Below are positions 24,664 to 33,693 of a stretch of 64,000 nucleotides of DNA, in pieces. A program made the position numbers and the translations under genes. The notes under the pieces are model-generated. The model worked only from the letters and a program-made list of their open reading frames with translations, was not told where the DNA came from and searched no databases. Location of the stretch: assembly GCF_014649995.1 (NCBI RefSeq), contig NZ_BMUC01000018.1, positions 1 to 64,000 of the forward strand, in the 5' to 3' direction. Position 1 is the first letter of the stretch; the number at the start of each line of letters is the position of its first letter. This DNA is from Streptomyces griseoflavus (GTDB lineage Bacteria; Actinomycetota; Actinomycetes; Streptomycetales; Streptomycetaceae).

Positions 24664-27008
24664 GCGGAGGTAAGGCGGACACCACGGAGCCGCTGCTGCT
24701 CGGGGTGCGGCACCACGGCCCGGGGTCGGCACGGGCGGTGCGGGCGGCGCTGGACGACGCCCGGCCGGGCGTCGTGCTGATCGAGGGGCCGCCCGAGGCG
24801 GACGCGCTGATCCCGCTGGCCGCCGGGGAGGACATGCGGCCGCCCGTCGCCCTGCTCGCCCACGCCGTGGACGAGCCCGGACGCTCGGCCTTCTGGCCCC
24901 TGGCCGGGTTCTCCCCGGAGTGGGTCGCCATCCGCTGGGCGCTGGAGCACGGAGTCCCGGCCCGCTTCATCGACCTGCCGGCGGCGCACACGCTGGCCCG
25001 CGAGGAGGACGAGGGGCCGGCCCCCGGAGCCGGTGAGGGCACCGTGCCGGAGCCGGACGTGCGGACCGACCCCCTGGGGGTGCTGGCCGGGGCCGCGGGG
25101 TACGACGACGCCGAGCGGTGGTGGGAGGACGTCGTCGAGCACCGGGGCGTGGGGAAGGGGGACCCGGTCGCACCGTTCACGGCGCTGGAGGAGGCGATGA
25201 CCGCGCTGCGGGAGGAGTGCGGCGGCGGGGGACACGGGCGGGACCTGGTCCGCGAGGCCCACATGCGGCTGCGGATCCGGGCGGCGCGGCGGGAGTTCGA
25301 GGACGGCGTGGCCGTGGTGTGCGGTGCCTGGCACGTGCCGGCGCTGCGCCGCGGTTCCCCCGTCGCCGCCGACCGGGCCCTGCTGAAGGGGCTGCCCAAG
25401 GTGAAGACGGACATGACCTGGGTGCCCTGGACCCACCGCAGGCTCTCCCGGGCGAGCGGCTACGGCGCGGGCATCGACTCCCCCGGCTGGTACGGGCACC
25501 TGTTCGACGCCCCGGACCGGCCGGTGGAGCGCTGGCTGACCAAGGTGGCCGGGTTGCTGCGGGCCGAGGACCGGATGGTCTCGTCTGCGCACGTCATCGA
25601 GGCCGTGCGGCTGGCGGAGACCCTCGCGGCGATGCGTGGACGTCCGCTGGCCGGGCTGAGCGAGACGACGGACGCGGTGCGGGCGGTGATGTGCGACGGC
25701 TCCGACGTGCCGCTGGCGCTGGTGCGCGACCGGCTGGTCGTCGGCGACGTCCTGGGGGAGGTACCGGCCACGGCGCCCGCCGTCCCGCTGCAGCGGGACC
25801 TCGCGCGGATCCAGCGCCGGCTGCGGCTGAAGCCCGAGGCGGCGGAGCGGGAACTGGATCTCGACCTGCGCAAGGACACCGACGCGGAGCGCAGCAGACT
25901 GCTGCACCGGCTGCGGCTGCTCGGCATCGCCTGGGGGGAGACCGCCGTCTCGCGCGGCGGCACCGGGACCTTCCGGGAGAGCTGGCGGCTGCGCTGGGAG
26001 CCGGAGCTGTCCGTACGGGTCGCCGAGGCCGGGGTGTGGGGGACGACCGTCCACGCCGCCGCGACCGCCAAGGCGGAGACGGACGCCGTCACCGCGCGGG
26101 GCCTCGACGCGGTCACCGGGCTCGCCGAGCACTGCCTGCTGGCCGGGCTGTCCGGGGCGCTGCCCACCGTGATGCGGATTCTCGCCGACCGGGTGGCCCT
26201 CGACACGGACGTCGGCCGCCTCGCCCGGGCGCTGCCCGCCCTGGTCCGCTCCCTGCGCTACGGGGACGTGCGCGGCACGGACACCGCGGCGCTGGCGGAG
26301 GTCGCCTCCGGGCTGGCCGGGCGGATCTTCGTCGGCCTGCCCCCGGCCTGCGCCGCACTGGACGCGGACGCCGCCGAGGAGATGCGCGGCCACGTCGACG
26401 CGGTCCACGGCGCGGTGGGCCTCCTCGGCGACTCGCCCGCACCGGACCACCGGACGCTCCGCGCCCGCTGGCAGTCGGTCCTGCGGACACTGTCCGCCCG
26501 GGACACCGTGCCCGGCGTCATCCGGGGCCGGTGCGTACGGCTGCTGCTGGACGGCGGGGAACTGGCGCGGGACGAGGCGGCGCGGCTCATGGGGCTCGCG
26601 CTGTCGCGGGGCACGCCGCCGGCGGACGCCGCCGCCTGGATCGAGGGGTTCGTCGGCGCGGAATCCGGCGGCGGACTGCTCCTGGTCCACGACGAGCGGC
26701 TGCTCGCACTGGTCGACGCCTGGCTGACCGGGATACCGGCGGAGGCCTTCACGGACGTACTGCCGCTGGTGCGGCGCACGTTCTCGGCGTACGAGCCCGG
26801 GGTGCGGCGCACCCTCGGCGAACTGGTCCGGCGCGGACCGGGAGCACGCGGGAGCGTGACGGGCACGGGCGGCGGCCCACCCGGCTTCGCGCCCGGCCTC
26901 GACACCGCCCGCGCGGACGCCGTGCTGCCGGTGCTGCGACTGCTGCTGGGCGGTCCGGACGCGGAGGACGAGGAGGCGGCCACCGGACCGGCCGGGCCGG
27001 CGGGATGA
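24660..27008 (+). CDS. DUF5682 family protein
   Basis: This 782-residue protein of unknown function is encoded between the MoxR and VWA genes, overlapping both by 4 bp. The N-terminus carries GVRHHGPGSAR near residue 16 and VVLIEGPPEADAL near residue 38. A His-Gly motif followed by an acidic Glu-Gly-Pro motif recalls the TraB/Tiki/erythromycin-esterase-like hydrolase fold. WHVPAL near residue 223 may add another His. The C-terminal half is helical and Arg/Leu-rich. The GTG start is set by the GTGA overlap. A hydrolase activity is inferred only from these motifs. Confidence 0.78.
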   Translation: MSGGKADTTEPLLLGVRHHGPGSARAVRAALDDARPGVVLIEGPPEADALIPLAAGEDMRPPVALLAHAVDEPGRSAFWPLAGFSPEWVAIRWALEHGVPARFIDLPAAHTLAREEDEGPAPGAGEGTVPEPDVRTDPLGVLAGAAGYDDAERWWEDVVEHRGVGKGDPVAPFTALEEAMTALREECGGGGHGRDLVREAHMRLRIRAARREFEDGVAVVCGAWHVPALRRGSPVAADRALLKGLPKVKTDMTWVPWTHRRLSRASGYGAGIDSPGWYGHLFDAPDRPVERWLTKVAGLLRAEDRMVSSAHVIEAVRLAETLAAMRGRPLAGLSETTDAVRAVMCDGSDVPLALVRDRLVVGDVLGEVPATAPAVPLQRDLARIQRRLRLKPEAAERELDLDLRKDTDAERSRLLHRLRLLGIAWGETAVSRGGTGTFRESWRLRWEPELSVRVAEAGVWGTTVHAAATAKAETDAVTARGLDAVTGLAEHCLLAGLSGALPTVMRILADRVALDTDVGRLARALPALVRSLRYGDVRGTDTAALAEVASGLAGRIFVGLPPACAALDADAAEEMRGHVDAVHGAVGLLGDSPAPDHRTLRARWQSVLRTLSARDTVPGVIRGRCVRLLLDGGELARDEAARLMGLALSRGTPPADAAAWIEGFVGAESGGGLLLVHDERLLALVDAWLTGIPAEAFTDVLPLVRRTFSAYEPGVRRTLGELVRRGPGARGSVTGTGGGPPGFAPGLDTARADAVLPVLRLLLGGPDAEDEEAATGPAGPAG

Positions 27009-27037
27009 CGGGCACGCACCGGGAGGAGGAGACGGGC

Positions 27038-28204
27038 ATGGCGGGCACGACGACGGACCCGGCGGCGGGGGAGCGGCTGCGCAGATGGCGCCTCGTGCTC
27101 GGCGGGGACGCGGCCGACGGGACCGGCCACGCGCTGTCCGGGCAGGACACCGCGATGGACGGGGCGCTCGCCGCGCTCTACGGCACGGCGGACGGACCGC
27201 GGGCGGGCGGGGACCGTTCGGCGGCGCTGGGGGCGTCGGCGCCGTCGGTGGCCCGCTGGCTGGGGGACATCCGCACCTACTTCCCGGCCTCCGTCGTCCA
27301 GGTCATGCAGCGCGACGCCATCGACCGGCTCGGACTCGCCACGCTGCTGCTGGAACCGGAGATGCTGGAGGCGGTCGAGGCCGACGTCCATCTCGTCGGG
27401 ACGCTGCTGTCGCTCGACAAGGCCATGCCCGAGACCACGAAGGAGACGGCACGGGCCGTCGTGCGCAAGGTCGTCCGGGACCTGGAGGAGCGGCTCGCCA
27501 CCCGCACCCGGTCCACCCTCACCGGCGCCCTCGACCGCGGCGCCCGCGTCAGCCGGCCGCGCCACCACGACGTCGACTGGACCCGCACGATCGCGGCCAA
27601 CCTCAGGCACTACCTCCCGGAACACCGGACGGTCGTGCCCGAGCGGCTCATCGGATACGGGCGCGCCTCGCGGTCGGTGCGCAAGGAGATCGTCCTGTGC
27701 GTCGACCAGTCGGGGTCGATGGCGGCGTCCGTCGTGTACGCGTCGGTGTTCGGGGCAGTGCTGGCGTCCGTGCGGGCGGTGGACACGCGGTTCGTCGCCT
27801 TCGACACGGCGGTCGTGGACCTCACCGACCGGCTCGACGACCCCGTCGACGTGCTCTTCGGCACCCGGCTCGGCGGCGGTACGGACATCAACCGGGCGCT
27901 CGCCTACTGCCAGTCGCGGATCACCCGGCCCACGGAGACGGTGCTCGTGCTGATCAGCGACCTCTACGAGGGAGGGATACGCGACGAGATGCTCCAGCGG
28001 GCGGCGGCGATGAAGGCGTCCGGGGTGGGGTTCGTGGCGCTGCTGGCGCTGTCCGACGACGGGGCGCCCGCCTACGACAGGGAGCACGCGGCCGCCCTCG
28101 CCGCGCTGGGCGTGCCGGCGTTCGCCTGCACACCCGATCTGTTCCCGGAGGTGATGGCGGCGGCGATCGAGAAGCGGCCGCTGCCGGTACCGGACGCGGG
28201 ATGA
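27038..28204 (+). CDS. VWA domain protein of the MoxR cassette
   Basis: This 388-residue protein has a helical N-terminal half (to about 215) and a C-terminal von Willebrand A domain. The metal-ion-dependent adhesion site is complete: DQSGSM near residue 224, the Thr in GGGTDINRAL and the Asp in VLISDLYEGG. Such proteins are the partner of MoxR ATPases. I prefer ATG 27038, which has GGGAGGAGGAG at ideal distance; ATG 27005, overlapping the previous stop as ATGA, would add 11 residues. Last gene of the trio. Confidence 0.88.
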   Translation: MAGTTTDPAAGERLRRWRLVLGGDAADGTGHALSGQDTAMDGALAALYGTADGPRAGGDRSAALGASAPSVARWLGDIRTYFPASVVQVMQRDAIDRLGLATLLLEPEMLEAVEADVHLVGTLLSLDKAMPETTKETARAVVRKVVRDLEERLATRTRSTLTGALDRGARVSRPRHHDVDWTRTIAANLRHYLPEHRTVVPERLIGYGRASRSVRKEIVLCVDQSGSMAASVVYASVFGAVLASVRAVDTRFVAFDTAVVDLTDRLDDPVDVLFGTRLGGGTDINRALAYCQSRITRPTETVLVLISDLYEGGIRDEMLQRAAAMKASGVGFVALLALSDDGAPAYDREHAAALAALGVPAFACTPDLFPEVMAAAIEKRPLPVPDAG

Positions 28205-28365
28205 CGGCGCCGCACCCGCGACCGGGCCGGGGAAAACGGACATGACCGCCCAACGGTGACCCGGGGCTTGCGCGGGCTCGGGAGCCGCGTGCGAGGATCG
28301 GCGCCGTTCGACGCGGACCCCGATCGGTGTCCCCACTCGTCCCGCCGTCCGGGAGGAAGCCCCTC

Positions 28366-29640
28366 TTGACCCGGTCCCCGGCCCTGCCCGGTGCCGCCCC
28401 GCGCACGCTGCGCGGCGCGGCCGGGCGGCGTGCGGTCCGGCTGGCGCTGCTGGTGGGTGCGGTGTTCGTGCTCGGAGTGCTGTGCGGGGAGCGGGCACGG
28501 GCGGCGGACGACACGCCGGACGCGGGAACCTCCGCCGTCGTCGAAGCACGGGCGGCGAGCGGACCGGGTGCATCCACTGGATCGGGCGGGCCGACTGGAC
28601 CGGATGGAGGCACCCCACCGACCGCGCCGACCGGATCAGCGGCACCGACCGCGCTGGCCGCACCGACCGCGCCGGCCGAATCGGCGGCACCGACCGTGCT
28701 GGCCGCACCGACCGTGCCGGCCGGATCGGCGGCACCGACCGTGCTGGCCGCACCGACCGTGCTGGCCGCACCGACCGTGCCGGCCGGATCGGCAGCACCC
28801 ACCGCACCCACCGCACCGACCGCACCGACCGGATCAACCGGACCAAGCGGCTCGCCGAGCCCCGCTGCGTCCCCCGGCCCCCGTGTTCCGTCCCTCTCCG
28901 CTGCTCCCGGAGTGGTCGTCGGCGCCCTCACCGCGTCGCGTCAGGACGAGGCCGGGCGTCCGCTGACCGAAACGGTGGTCCGTTCCGTGGGCCGGCGGAC
29001 CGTGCGACCGGCCGGCGACCTGGTGGGCGAGGTGGCCGGAGACCTGGGCCGGGCAGCCTCGGAGCTGACCGCCACCGTCGGGAAGCTGCCCGTGCCGCAC
29101 CGGCCCGCGCCGCTGCCGGAATTCCCCCCGCTGCCCGGCCCGTCCGCGCCCGCCCTCCCCGGTAGCCCCGGGACGGGCCCGCCCGGCACGCGCCAGCCCA
29201 CCTCCCCGCCCCCCGGCGATCGCGCTCCCGACGTACCTGACACCCCCGGCATCCCGGGCGCGCGGAGCGGACCGGCCGTGACCGCGCACCCCGTCACCCA
29301 CGGCCAGCGGTCCACGGACGGGTTCACCGACGGCCACGGCGCGCCGTACGACAGCGGCCGCGAGGGCCGGGACGCCCAGCGGGCCGAGCGGGACGGCACC
29401 CGCGCGCCGGGCACCGGGCCCGCCCTGCTCGCCCCCCACGCTCCCCCCGGCGGCATGCCGGACGGCGTCCTGGGCGGCCGTTCGTCGGCGGACCAGGGCA
29501 CTCAGCGGCACGGCGACGCGGGTGCCGTCCCGGCGATCCACCACCGGCCCGCCACCGGGCTCGTCCCCGGTGCCACGGCGCGCGCCGAGGTGTCCGGGAC
29601 CCGGGACCGGTGCCGGGACGTCCCGGTCCCGCCCGCCTGA
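28366..29640 (+). CDS. Exported or membrane-anchored low-complexity protein
   Basis: This is about 424 residues from TTG 28366, which has GGGAGGAAG 6 nt upstream; GTG 28327 upstream is less likely. One hydrophobic segment, ALLVGAVFVLGVLCGERARA, could be a signal peptide or anchor. The next 100 residues are tandem Ala/Pro/Thr units (SAAPTVLAAPTVPAG and variants). Then comes a short ordered stretch (residues about 190-235) with SVGRRTVRPAGDLVGEV, and a Pro/Gly/Arg-rich disordered tail. No domain is recognised. It follows the VWA gene by 160 bp and is probably separate. Likely an extracellular or wall-associated protein. Confidence 0.6.
   Translation: MTRSPALPGAAPRTLRGAAGRRAVRLALLVGAVFVLGVLCGERARAADDTPDAGTSAVVEARAASGPGASTGSGGPTGPDGGTPPTAPTGSAAPTALAAPTAPAESAAPTVLAAPTVPAGSAAPTVLAAPTVLAAPTVPAGSAAPTAPTAPTAPTGSTGPSGSPSPAASPGPRVPSLSAAPGVVVGALTASRQDEAGRPLTETVVRSVGRRTVRPAGDLVGEVAGDLGRAASELTATVGKLPVPHRPAPLPEFPPLPGPSAPALPGSPGTGPPGTRQPTSPPPGDRAPDVPDTPGIPGARSGPAVTAHPVTHGQRSTDGFTDGHGAPYDSGREGRDAQRAERDGTRAPGTGPALLAPHAPPGGMPDGVLGGRSSADQGTQRHGDAGAVPAIHHRPATGLVPGATARAEVSGTRDRCRDVPVPPA
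28610..28860. repeat. Minisatellite encoding Ala/Pro/Thr repeats
   Basis: Tandem 12-, 15- and 48-bp patterns built from accgaccg(t/c)gctggccgc and gccggccggatcggcggc repeat through this stretch. The block encoding SAAPTVLAAPTVPAG occurs twice almost identically, pointing to slippage or unequal recombination. Confidence 0.75.
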
Positions 29641-29951
29641 CGAAGGCCCTCACCCGCCGCGGGACGAGCGCGTGAGGGTGTGAGCGGGCGGTCCCGGCGG
29701 ATGATCTCCCCGCCCGGGCGGAAACCGCCGTGAACCGGACGGCGTTCGGTGCGCTTGTCCGTACCCGCCTCCCGCCCTCACCTGACTCACGGGTAACAAA
29801 GGACTCCGCAGAGCATCGGTAACCGGACAGTCGAAATCCGTCGGCTCGTCCGGGCGCGACCTCGCGGAGGGGTGACCGGTCCCCTTGGGGTGGGCCCGGT
29901 CGCCCCGCCATCCCGGAAGCCGGACATCCGCCCCTTCCGGGTGGTGCGGCA

Positions 29952-29987
29952 GGGCCTCACCGGGCCAACCCCAGCCCGGTGAGGCCC
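29952..29987. terminator. 14-bp GC hairpin upstream of the sucC promoter
   Basis: Perfect arms at 29952-29965 and 29974-29987 enclose an 8-nt loop. It lies between the preceding gene and the sucC promoter, where it would insulate sucCD from read-through. Confidence 0.6.
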
Positions 29988-30061
29988 CTCACCTCCGGCA
30001 CGCCGTGCCAGGGAGCGCGGCATCATGTGACAGGTATCACCGCTCACGTGTGACCCGCGAT

Positions 30062-30092
30062 TTAGAGAGGTCACCCAAGCGGCGATAGCCTG
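30062..30092 (+). promoter_or_regulatory. sucCD promoter
   Basis: A -35 TTAGAG (30062-30067) and a -10 TAGCCT (30086-30091) are separated by 18 bp. The 11-bp stretch GCGATAGCCTG (30082-30092) recurs exactly before mdh. The resulting leader is about 125 nt. Confidence 0.45.
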
Positions 30093-30221
30093 CGAGATGG
30101 ACATGCCGCGCGCTCGGACACCGTGTGCGCCTCCCTTGTGACACAGCGGACGTCACGTTGCCCTTCGCGGCACGCCCACGCATCCAACGAACCGCGAGAT
30201 CACTGATAGGGACGGAAGCGC

Positions 30222-31400
30222 GTGGACCTGTTCGAGTACCAGGCGAGGGACCTCTTCGCCAAGCACGATGTACCGGTGCTGGCCGGTGAAGTCATCGACA
30301 CGCCTGAGGCGGCCCGCGCAGCCACTGAGCGTCTCGGTGGCAAGTCCGTCGTCAAGGCCCAGGTGAAGGTGGGTGGCCGAGGCAAGGCCGGCGGCGTCAA
30401 GCTCGCCGCGACCCCGGACGAGGCCGTCGCGCGGGCGACGGACATCCTCGGCATGGACATCAAGGGCCACACGGTCCACAAGGTGATGATCGCCGAGACG
30501 GCTCCCGAGATCGTGGAGGAGTACTACGTCTCCTTCCTCCTCGACCGTGCCAACCGCACCTTCCTCTCCATCGCCTCCGTCGAGGGCGGCATGGACATCG
30601 AGGAGGTGGCGGCCACCCGCCCGGAGGCCGTCGCCAAGACCCCGATCGACGCCAACGAGGGTGTGACCCCCGCCAAGGCGCGCGAGATCGTCGAGGCCGC
30701 GAACTTCCCGGCCGAGGTCGCCGACAAGGTCGCCGACGTCCTGGTCACCCTGTGGAAGACCTTCGTCGCCGAGGACGCGCTCCTCGTCGAGGTCAACCCG
30801 CTGGCCAAGGTCGCCTCCGGTGACGTCATCGCCCTGGACGGCAAGGTGTCCCTGGACGAGAACGCCGAGTTCCGTCAGCCGGAGCACGAGGCCCTGCAGG
30901 ACAAGGCCTCCGCCAACCCGCTCGAGGCGGCCGCCAAGGAGAAGAACCTCAACTACGTCAAGCTCGACGGTGAGGTCGGCATCATCGGCAACGGCGCGGG
31001 TCTCGTCATGAGCACCCTCGACGTGGTCGCCTACGCCGGTGAGGCGCACGGCGGCGTCAAGCCCGCCAACTTCCTCGACATCGGCGGCGGTGCCTCCGCC
31101 GCCGTCATGGCGAACGGCCTGGAGATCATCCTCGGCGACCCGGACGTCAAGTCCGTCTTCGTCAACGTCTTCGGCGGCATCACCGCCTGCGACGAGGTCG
31201 CCAACGGCATCGTGCAGGCGCTGCAGCTGCTCGCGGACCGGGGCGAGGAAGTCACCAAGCCCCTCGTGGTCCGCCTCGACGGCAACAACGCCGAGCTGGG
31301 TCGCAAGATCCTCTCCGACGCCAACCACCCGCTGGTGCAGCGCGTGGACACCATGGACGGCGCGGCCGACAAGGCCGCCGAGCTCGCGGCTGCGAAGTAA
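30222..31400 (+). CDS. sucC: Succinyl-CoA synthetase, beta subunit (ADP-forming)
   Basis: This 392-residue beta subunit makes ATP (or GTP) from succinyl-CoA in the TCA cycle. The ATP-grasp domain opens with the classic [18 protein letters not shown] and includes [17 protein letters not shown]; the CoA-ligase domain near the C-terminus has NIGGGASA-like ([10 protein letters not shown]) and [16 protein letters not shown]. The GTG start has a purine-rich GGGACGGAAG upstream. sucD follows after 19 bp in the same operon. Confidence 0.97.
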   Translation: MDLFEYQARDLFAKHDVPVLAGEVIDTPEAARAATERLGGKSVVKAQVKVGGRGKAGGVKLAATPDEAVARATDILGMDIKGHTVHKVMIAETAPEIVEEYYVSFLLDRANRTFLSIASVEGGMDIEEVAATRPEAVAKTPIDANEGVTPAKAREIVEAANFPAEVADKVADVLVTLWKTFVAEDALLVEVNPLAKVASGDVIALDGKVSLDENAEFRQPEHEALQDKASANPLEAAAKEKNLNYVKLDGEVGIIGNGAGLVMSTLDVVAYAGEAHGGVKPANFLDIGGGASAAVMANGLEIILGDPDVKSVFVNVFGGITACDEVANGIVQALQLLADRGEEVTKPLVVRLDGNNAELGRKILSDANHPLVQRVDTMDGAADKAAELAAAK

Positions 31401-31419
31401 GGGACGAGGACACACAGCC

Positions 31420-32304
31420 ATGGCTATCTTCCTCAACAAGGACAGCAAGGTCATCGTCCAGGGCATGACCGGTGCCACGGGCATGAAGCACACCAAGCTC
31501 ATGCTGGCCGACGGCACCAACATCGTCGGTGGCGTGAACCCCCGCAAGGCGGGCACGTCCGTCGACATCGACGGCAACGAGATCCCGGTCTTCGGCACGG
31601 TCGCCGAGGCGATGGAGAAGACGGGCGCGAACGTGTCCGTCCTCTTCGTCCCGCCGGCCTTCGCCAAGGCCGCCGTCGTCGAGGCCATCGACGCCGAGAT
31701 CCCCCTCGCGGTCGTCATCACCGAGGGCATCGCGGTGCACGACTCCGCCGCCTTCTACGCGTACGCCGTGGAGAAGGGCGACAAGACCCGGATCATCGGC
31801 CCGAACTGCCCGGGTCTGATCACCCCCGGTCAGTCGAACGCCGGCATCATCCCGGGCGACATCACCAAGCCGGGCCGTATCGGCCTGGTCTCGAAGTCCG
31901 GCACGCTGACGTACCAGATGATGTACGAGCTGCGTGACATCGGCTTCTCCTCCGCCGTGGGCATCGGCGGCGACCCGGTCATCGGCACCACGCACATCGA
32001 CGCGCTCGCCGCGTTCGAGGCCGACCCCGACACCGACCTGATCGTGATGATCGGTGAGATCGGCGGCGACGCCGAGGAGCGGGCCGCGGCCTACATCAAG
32101 GAGAACGTGACGAAGCCGGTCGTCGGCTATGTCGCGGGCTTCACCGCGCCCGAGGGCAAGACCATGGGCCACGCCGGCGCCATCGTCTCCGGCTCCTCCG
32201 GCACGGCCGCCGCCAAGAAGGAGGCCCTCGAGGCCGCCGGCGTCAAGGTCGGCAAGACGCCGACCGAGACGGCGAAGCTGGCGCGCGCGATCCTCGCCGG
32301 CTGA
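31420..32304 (+). CDS. sucD: Succinyl-CoA synthetase, alpha subunit
   Basis: This 294-residue alpha subunit carries the CoA-binding Rossmann domain ([15 protein letters not shown] near residue 14) and the phosphohistidine loop [12 protein letters not shown] near residue 245; [12 protein letters not shown] is also typical. It pairs with the beta subunit encoded just upstream. GGGACGAGGA precedes the ATG. A near-perfect hairpin 24 bp after the stop ends the operon. Confidence 0.97.
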   Translation: MAIFLNKDSKVIVQGMTGATGMKHTKLMLADGTNIVGGVNPRKAGTSVDIDGNEIPVFGTVAEAMEKTGANVSVLFVPPAFAKAAVVEAIDAEIPLAVVITEGIAVHDSAAFYAYAVEKGDKTRIIGPNCPGLITPGQSNAGIIPGDITKPGRIGLVSKSGTLTYQMMYELRDIGFSSAVGIGGDPVIGTTHIDALAAFEADPDTDLIVMIGEIGGDAEERAAAYIKENVTKPVVGYVAGFTAPEGKTMGHAGAIVSGSSGTAAAKKEALEAAGVKVGKTPTETAKLARAILAG

Positions 32305-32327
32305 GTCACCGGCACCCGCGCACCGTA

Positions 32328-32363
32328 CGGGTGGGCCCGTTCCCCGGCAGGGGGACGGGCCCA
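32328..32363 (+). terminator. sucCD terminator
   Basis: Arms 32328-32343 and 32348-32363 (16 bp, one G-T pair) enclose a 4-nt loop, just after sucD and before the convergent HTH gene. Confidence 0.8.
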
Positions 32364-32397
32364 CCGTCGTCCGTGCCGGCGTTCACCCGGCGGCGGT

Positions 32398-33597
32398 TCA
32401 TCCGGCCCGCGGCGTCAGCCGCTGCGTTCCGTGCGGCAGCTCCTCACGGAGGCTGTCCCGCAGCTCCCGCTGCTCCTGCGACAGCGGACCGGGCGCCACC
32501 CGCGGCGGCACGCCCCGGACCGTCTCCCCCGGAGGCACCGGCGGCTCGTACCGGGTGGGCGCCGTGTGCAGGGTGAGGGCCGTGGTGCCGATCAGGGCGA
32601 CCGTGAAGGCGATGGCGGCCCTGGTCCAGAAGCGTGCCCGGCGCTCGCCGCCGCCGCGCACCGCGGGCGGCTCCGCCGCCCGCGGCCGGCCGGTGGAGCC
32701 CAGCTCGGCCAGCCGTCGGTGCAGCTCGCGCGGATCGGACAGTTCCGGCAGCCGAGCGGCGACGGTCTCCCGCGCGTGCACCAGCCGTCTGGCCGCCGCC
32801 TTGGTGGTGGCCTCGGTCTCCGCGGCCGTCTCCGGCAGACCGACACCGATCCCGTCGTACAGCAGCAGCGTGCGGCGGTACGGCGGCGGCAGGAGCAGCA
32901 GCGTCTCCAGGAGCGTGCGGTCGTCGTCATCGGACGGCGGAGGCTCGGGCCGCCGGTGACGGCGCCGGAACCGGTGCCACGGGGAGAGCGCCCACTCGTG
33001 CGCAGCCGCGCGCACCCAGCCGGCCGGGTCGGGGTCGCGGGCCACTTCGGGCCAGTGGTCCCAGGCCCGCTGGAAGGCGCGCTCCACCGACTCCAGCGCG
33101 AGGTCGCGGCGGCCGCCGAGCAGATACGTCTGCCGGACGAGGGCCGGGGCGCAGTAGGCGTACAGGGCGTCGAACGCCTGGGCGGGTGTCAGTCCGTCCG
33201 GGGCCTCCCCGGGGGCGGCCGGGGGCGCCTGGGTGAATGCCGACGGCTCCGGCGCGACACCGCCCGGGGGGCCGCCGGCCGGCTCGTCCGGACGCACCGT
33301 CACCACCGCCGCCGCGCCCTTTCTCCGCCGACGGCCCGGTGCGCGGTCCACGGCCCCGGCTCGCGCCTCCGCCCCCGGGCCGGGTGCCGGCGCCGGCCCG
33401 GTCAGCCCGGCCAGCAGCGTGGCGTACGCCTCCCGGGTCCGGCCGCGCGGGACGCTGCGGCCGGACTCCCACGCACGCACCGTCGCGGGCCGTACGCCCA
33501 CCCGCGCGGCGACCTGAGCCCACGTCAGGGCGCCCGCCTCGCGCAGGCGTCGGCGTTCCGCGGGCGGGGGGAGCGGAGTGGCGGGACTCCGTGTCAC
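32398..33597 (-). CDS. HTH/sigma-like/transmembrane fusion regulator
   Basis: This 399-residue protein combines three parts. Residues about 8-65 form an XRE-type helix-turn-helix ([20 protein letters not shown]). Residues about 135-290 resemble a degenerate ECF sigma factor: a region-2-like helix bundle ([20 protein letters not shown]) and a region-4-like HTH ([20 protein letters not shown]). Near residue 335 is one transmembrane helix ([20 protein letters not shown]) followed by an acidic external tail. The start is GTG 33595-33597 with GGAGGGG upstream. It may be a membrane-tethered transcription factor whose release is regulated. The gene is divergent from the DUF6350 gene. Confidence 0.72.
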   Translation of the reverse strand: MTRSPATPLPPPAERRRLREAGALTWAQVAARVGVRPATVRAWESGRSVPRGRTREAYATLLAGLTGPAPAPGPGAEARAGAVDRAPGRRRRKGAAAVVTVRPDEPAGGPPGGVAPEPSAFTQAPPAAPGEAPDGLTPAQAFDALYAYCAPALVRQTYLLGGRRDLALESVERAFQRAWDHWPEVARDPDPAGWVRAAAHEWALSPWHRFRRRHRRPEPPPSDDDDRTLLETLLLLPPPYRRTLLLYDGIGVGLPETAAETEATTKAAARRLVHARETVAARLPELSDPRELHRRLAELGSTGRPRAAEPPAVRGGGERRARFWTRAAIAFTVALIGTTALTLHTAPTRYEPPVPPGETVRGVPPRVAPGPLSQEQRELRDSLREELPHGTQRLTPRAG

Positions 33598-33693
33598 TGG
33601 ACACCCCTCCGTACGAAAAAGTACATAAACGTATATTGGGCGACACAGCGGGGCTTCGCCCGTTACACCGGGAAAGCGCGTGTCGTTGGGAGC
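33598..33693. promoter_or_regulatory. AT-rich divergent promoter region
   Basis: The stretch tacgaaaaagtacataaacg (33613 onward) is conspicuously AT-rich for this genome and contains overlapping GTACG/GTACA palindromic bits. It lies 16-50 bp before the HTH gene start and about 60 bp before the DUF6350 gene, and probably carries -10 elements for both. Confidence 0.45.

Larger units (their letters stand above)
29641..30221. other. Intergenic region before sucCD
   Basis: This 581-bp region has weak CCCTCAC/GTGAGGG arms after the previous stop (29647-29678), a strong 14-bp hairpin at 29952-29987, an AT-richer patch around 29790-29830, the sucC promoter at 30062-30091 and GTGAC-N9-GTCAC in the sucC leader (30138-30156). 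No gene is seen. Confidence 0.5.

Noticed and set aside
25118-27004. Extension of the VWA frame upstream through the DUF5682 gene
   Set aside because: The upstream part is Arg/Gly-rich out-of-frame translation of the DUF5682 gene; ribosome sites place the true start near 27038 or 27005.
27954-28931. Minus-strand frame with repeated VGAVGAVGAADPAGTVGA
   Set aside because: Its repeats only reflect the minisatellite of the plus-strand gene. The plus-strand frame has a ribosome site and a signal-like helix; this one has neither.
30138-30156. GTGAC-N9-GTCAC before sucC as a CRP-type site
   Set aside because: The spacing is longer than the six-base centre of CRP sites and the site lies downstream of the predicted promoter. 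Kept only as a remark in the intergenic entry.
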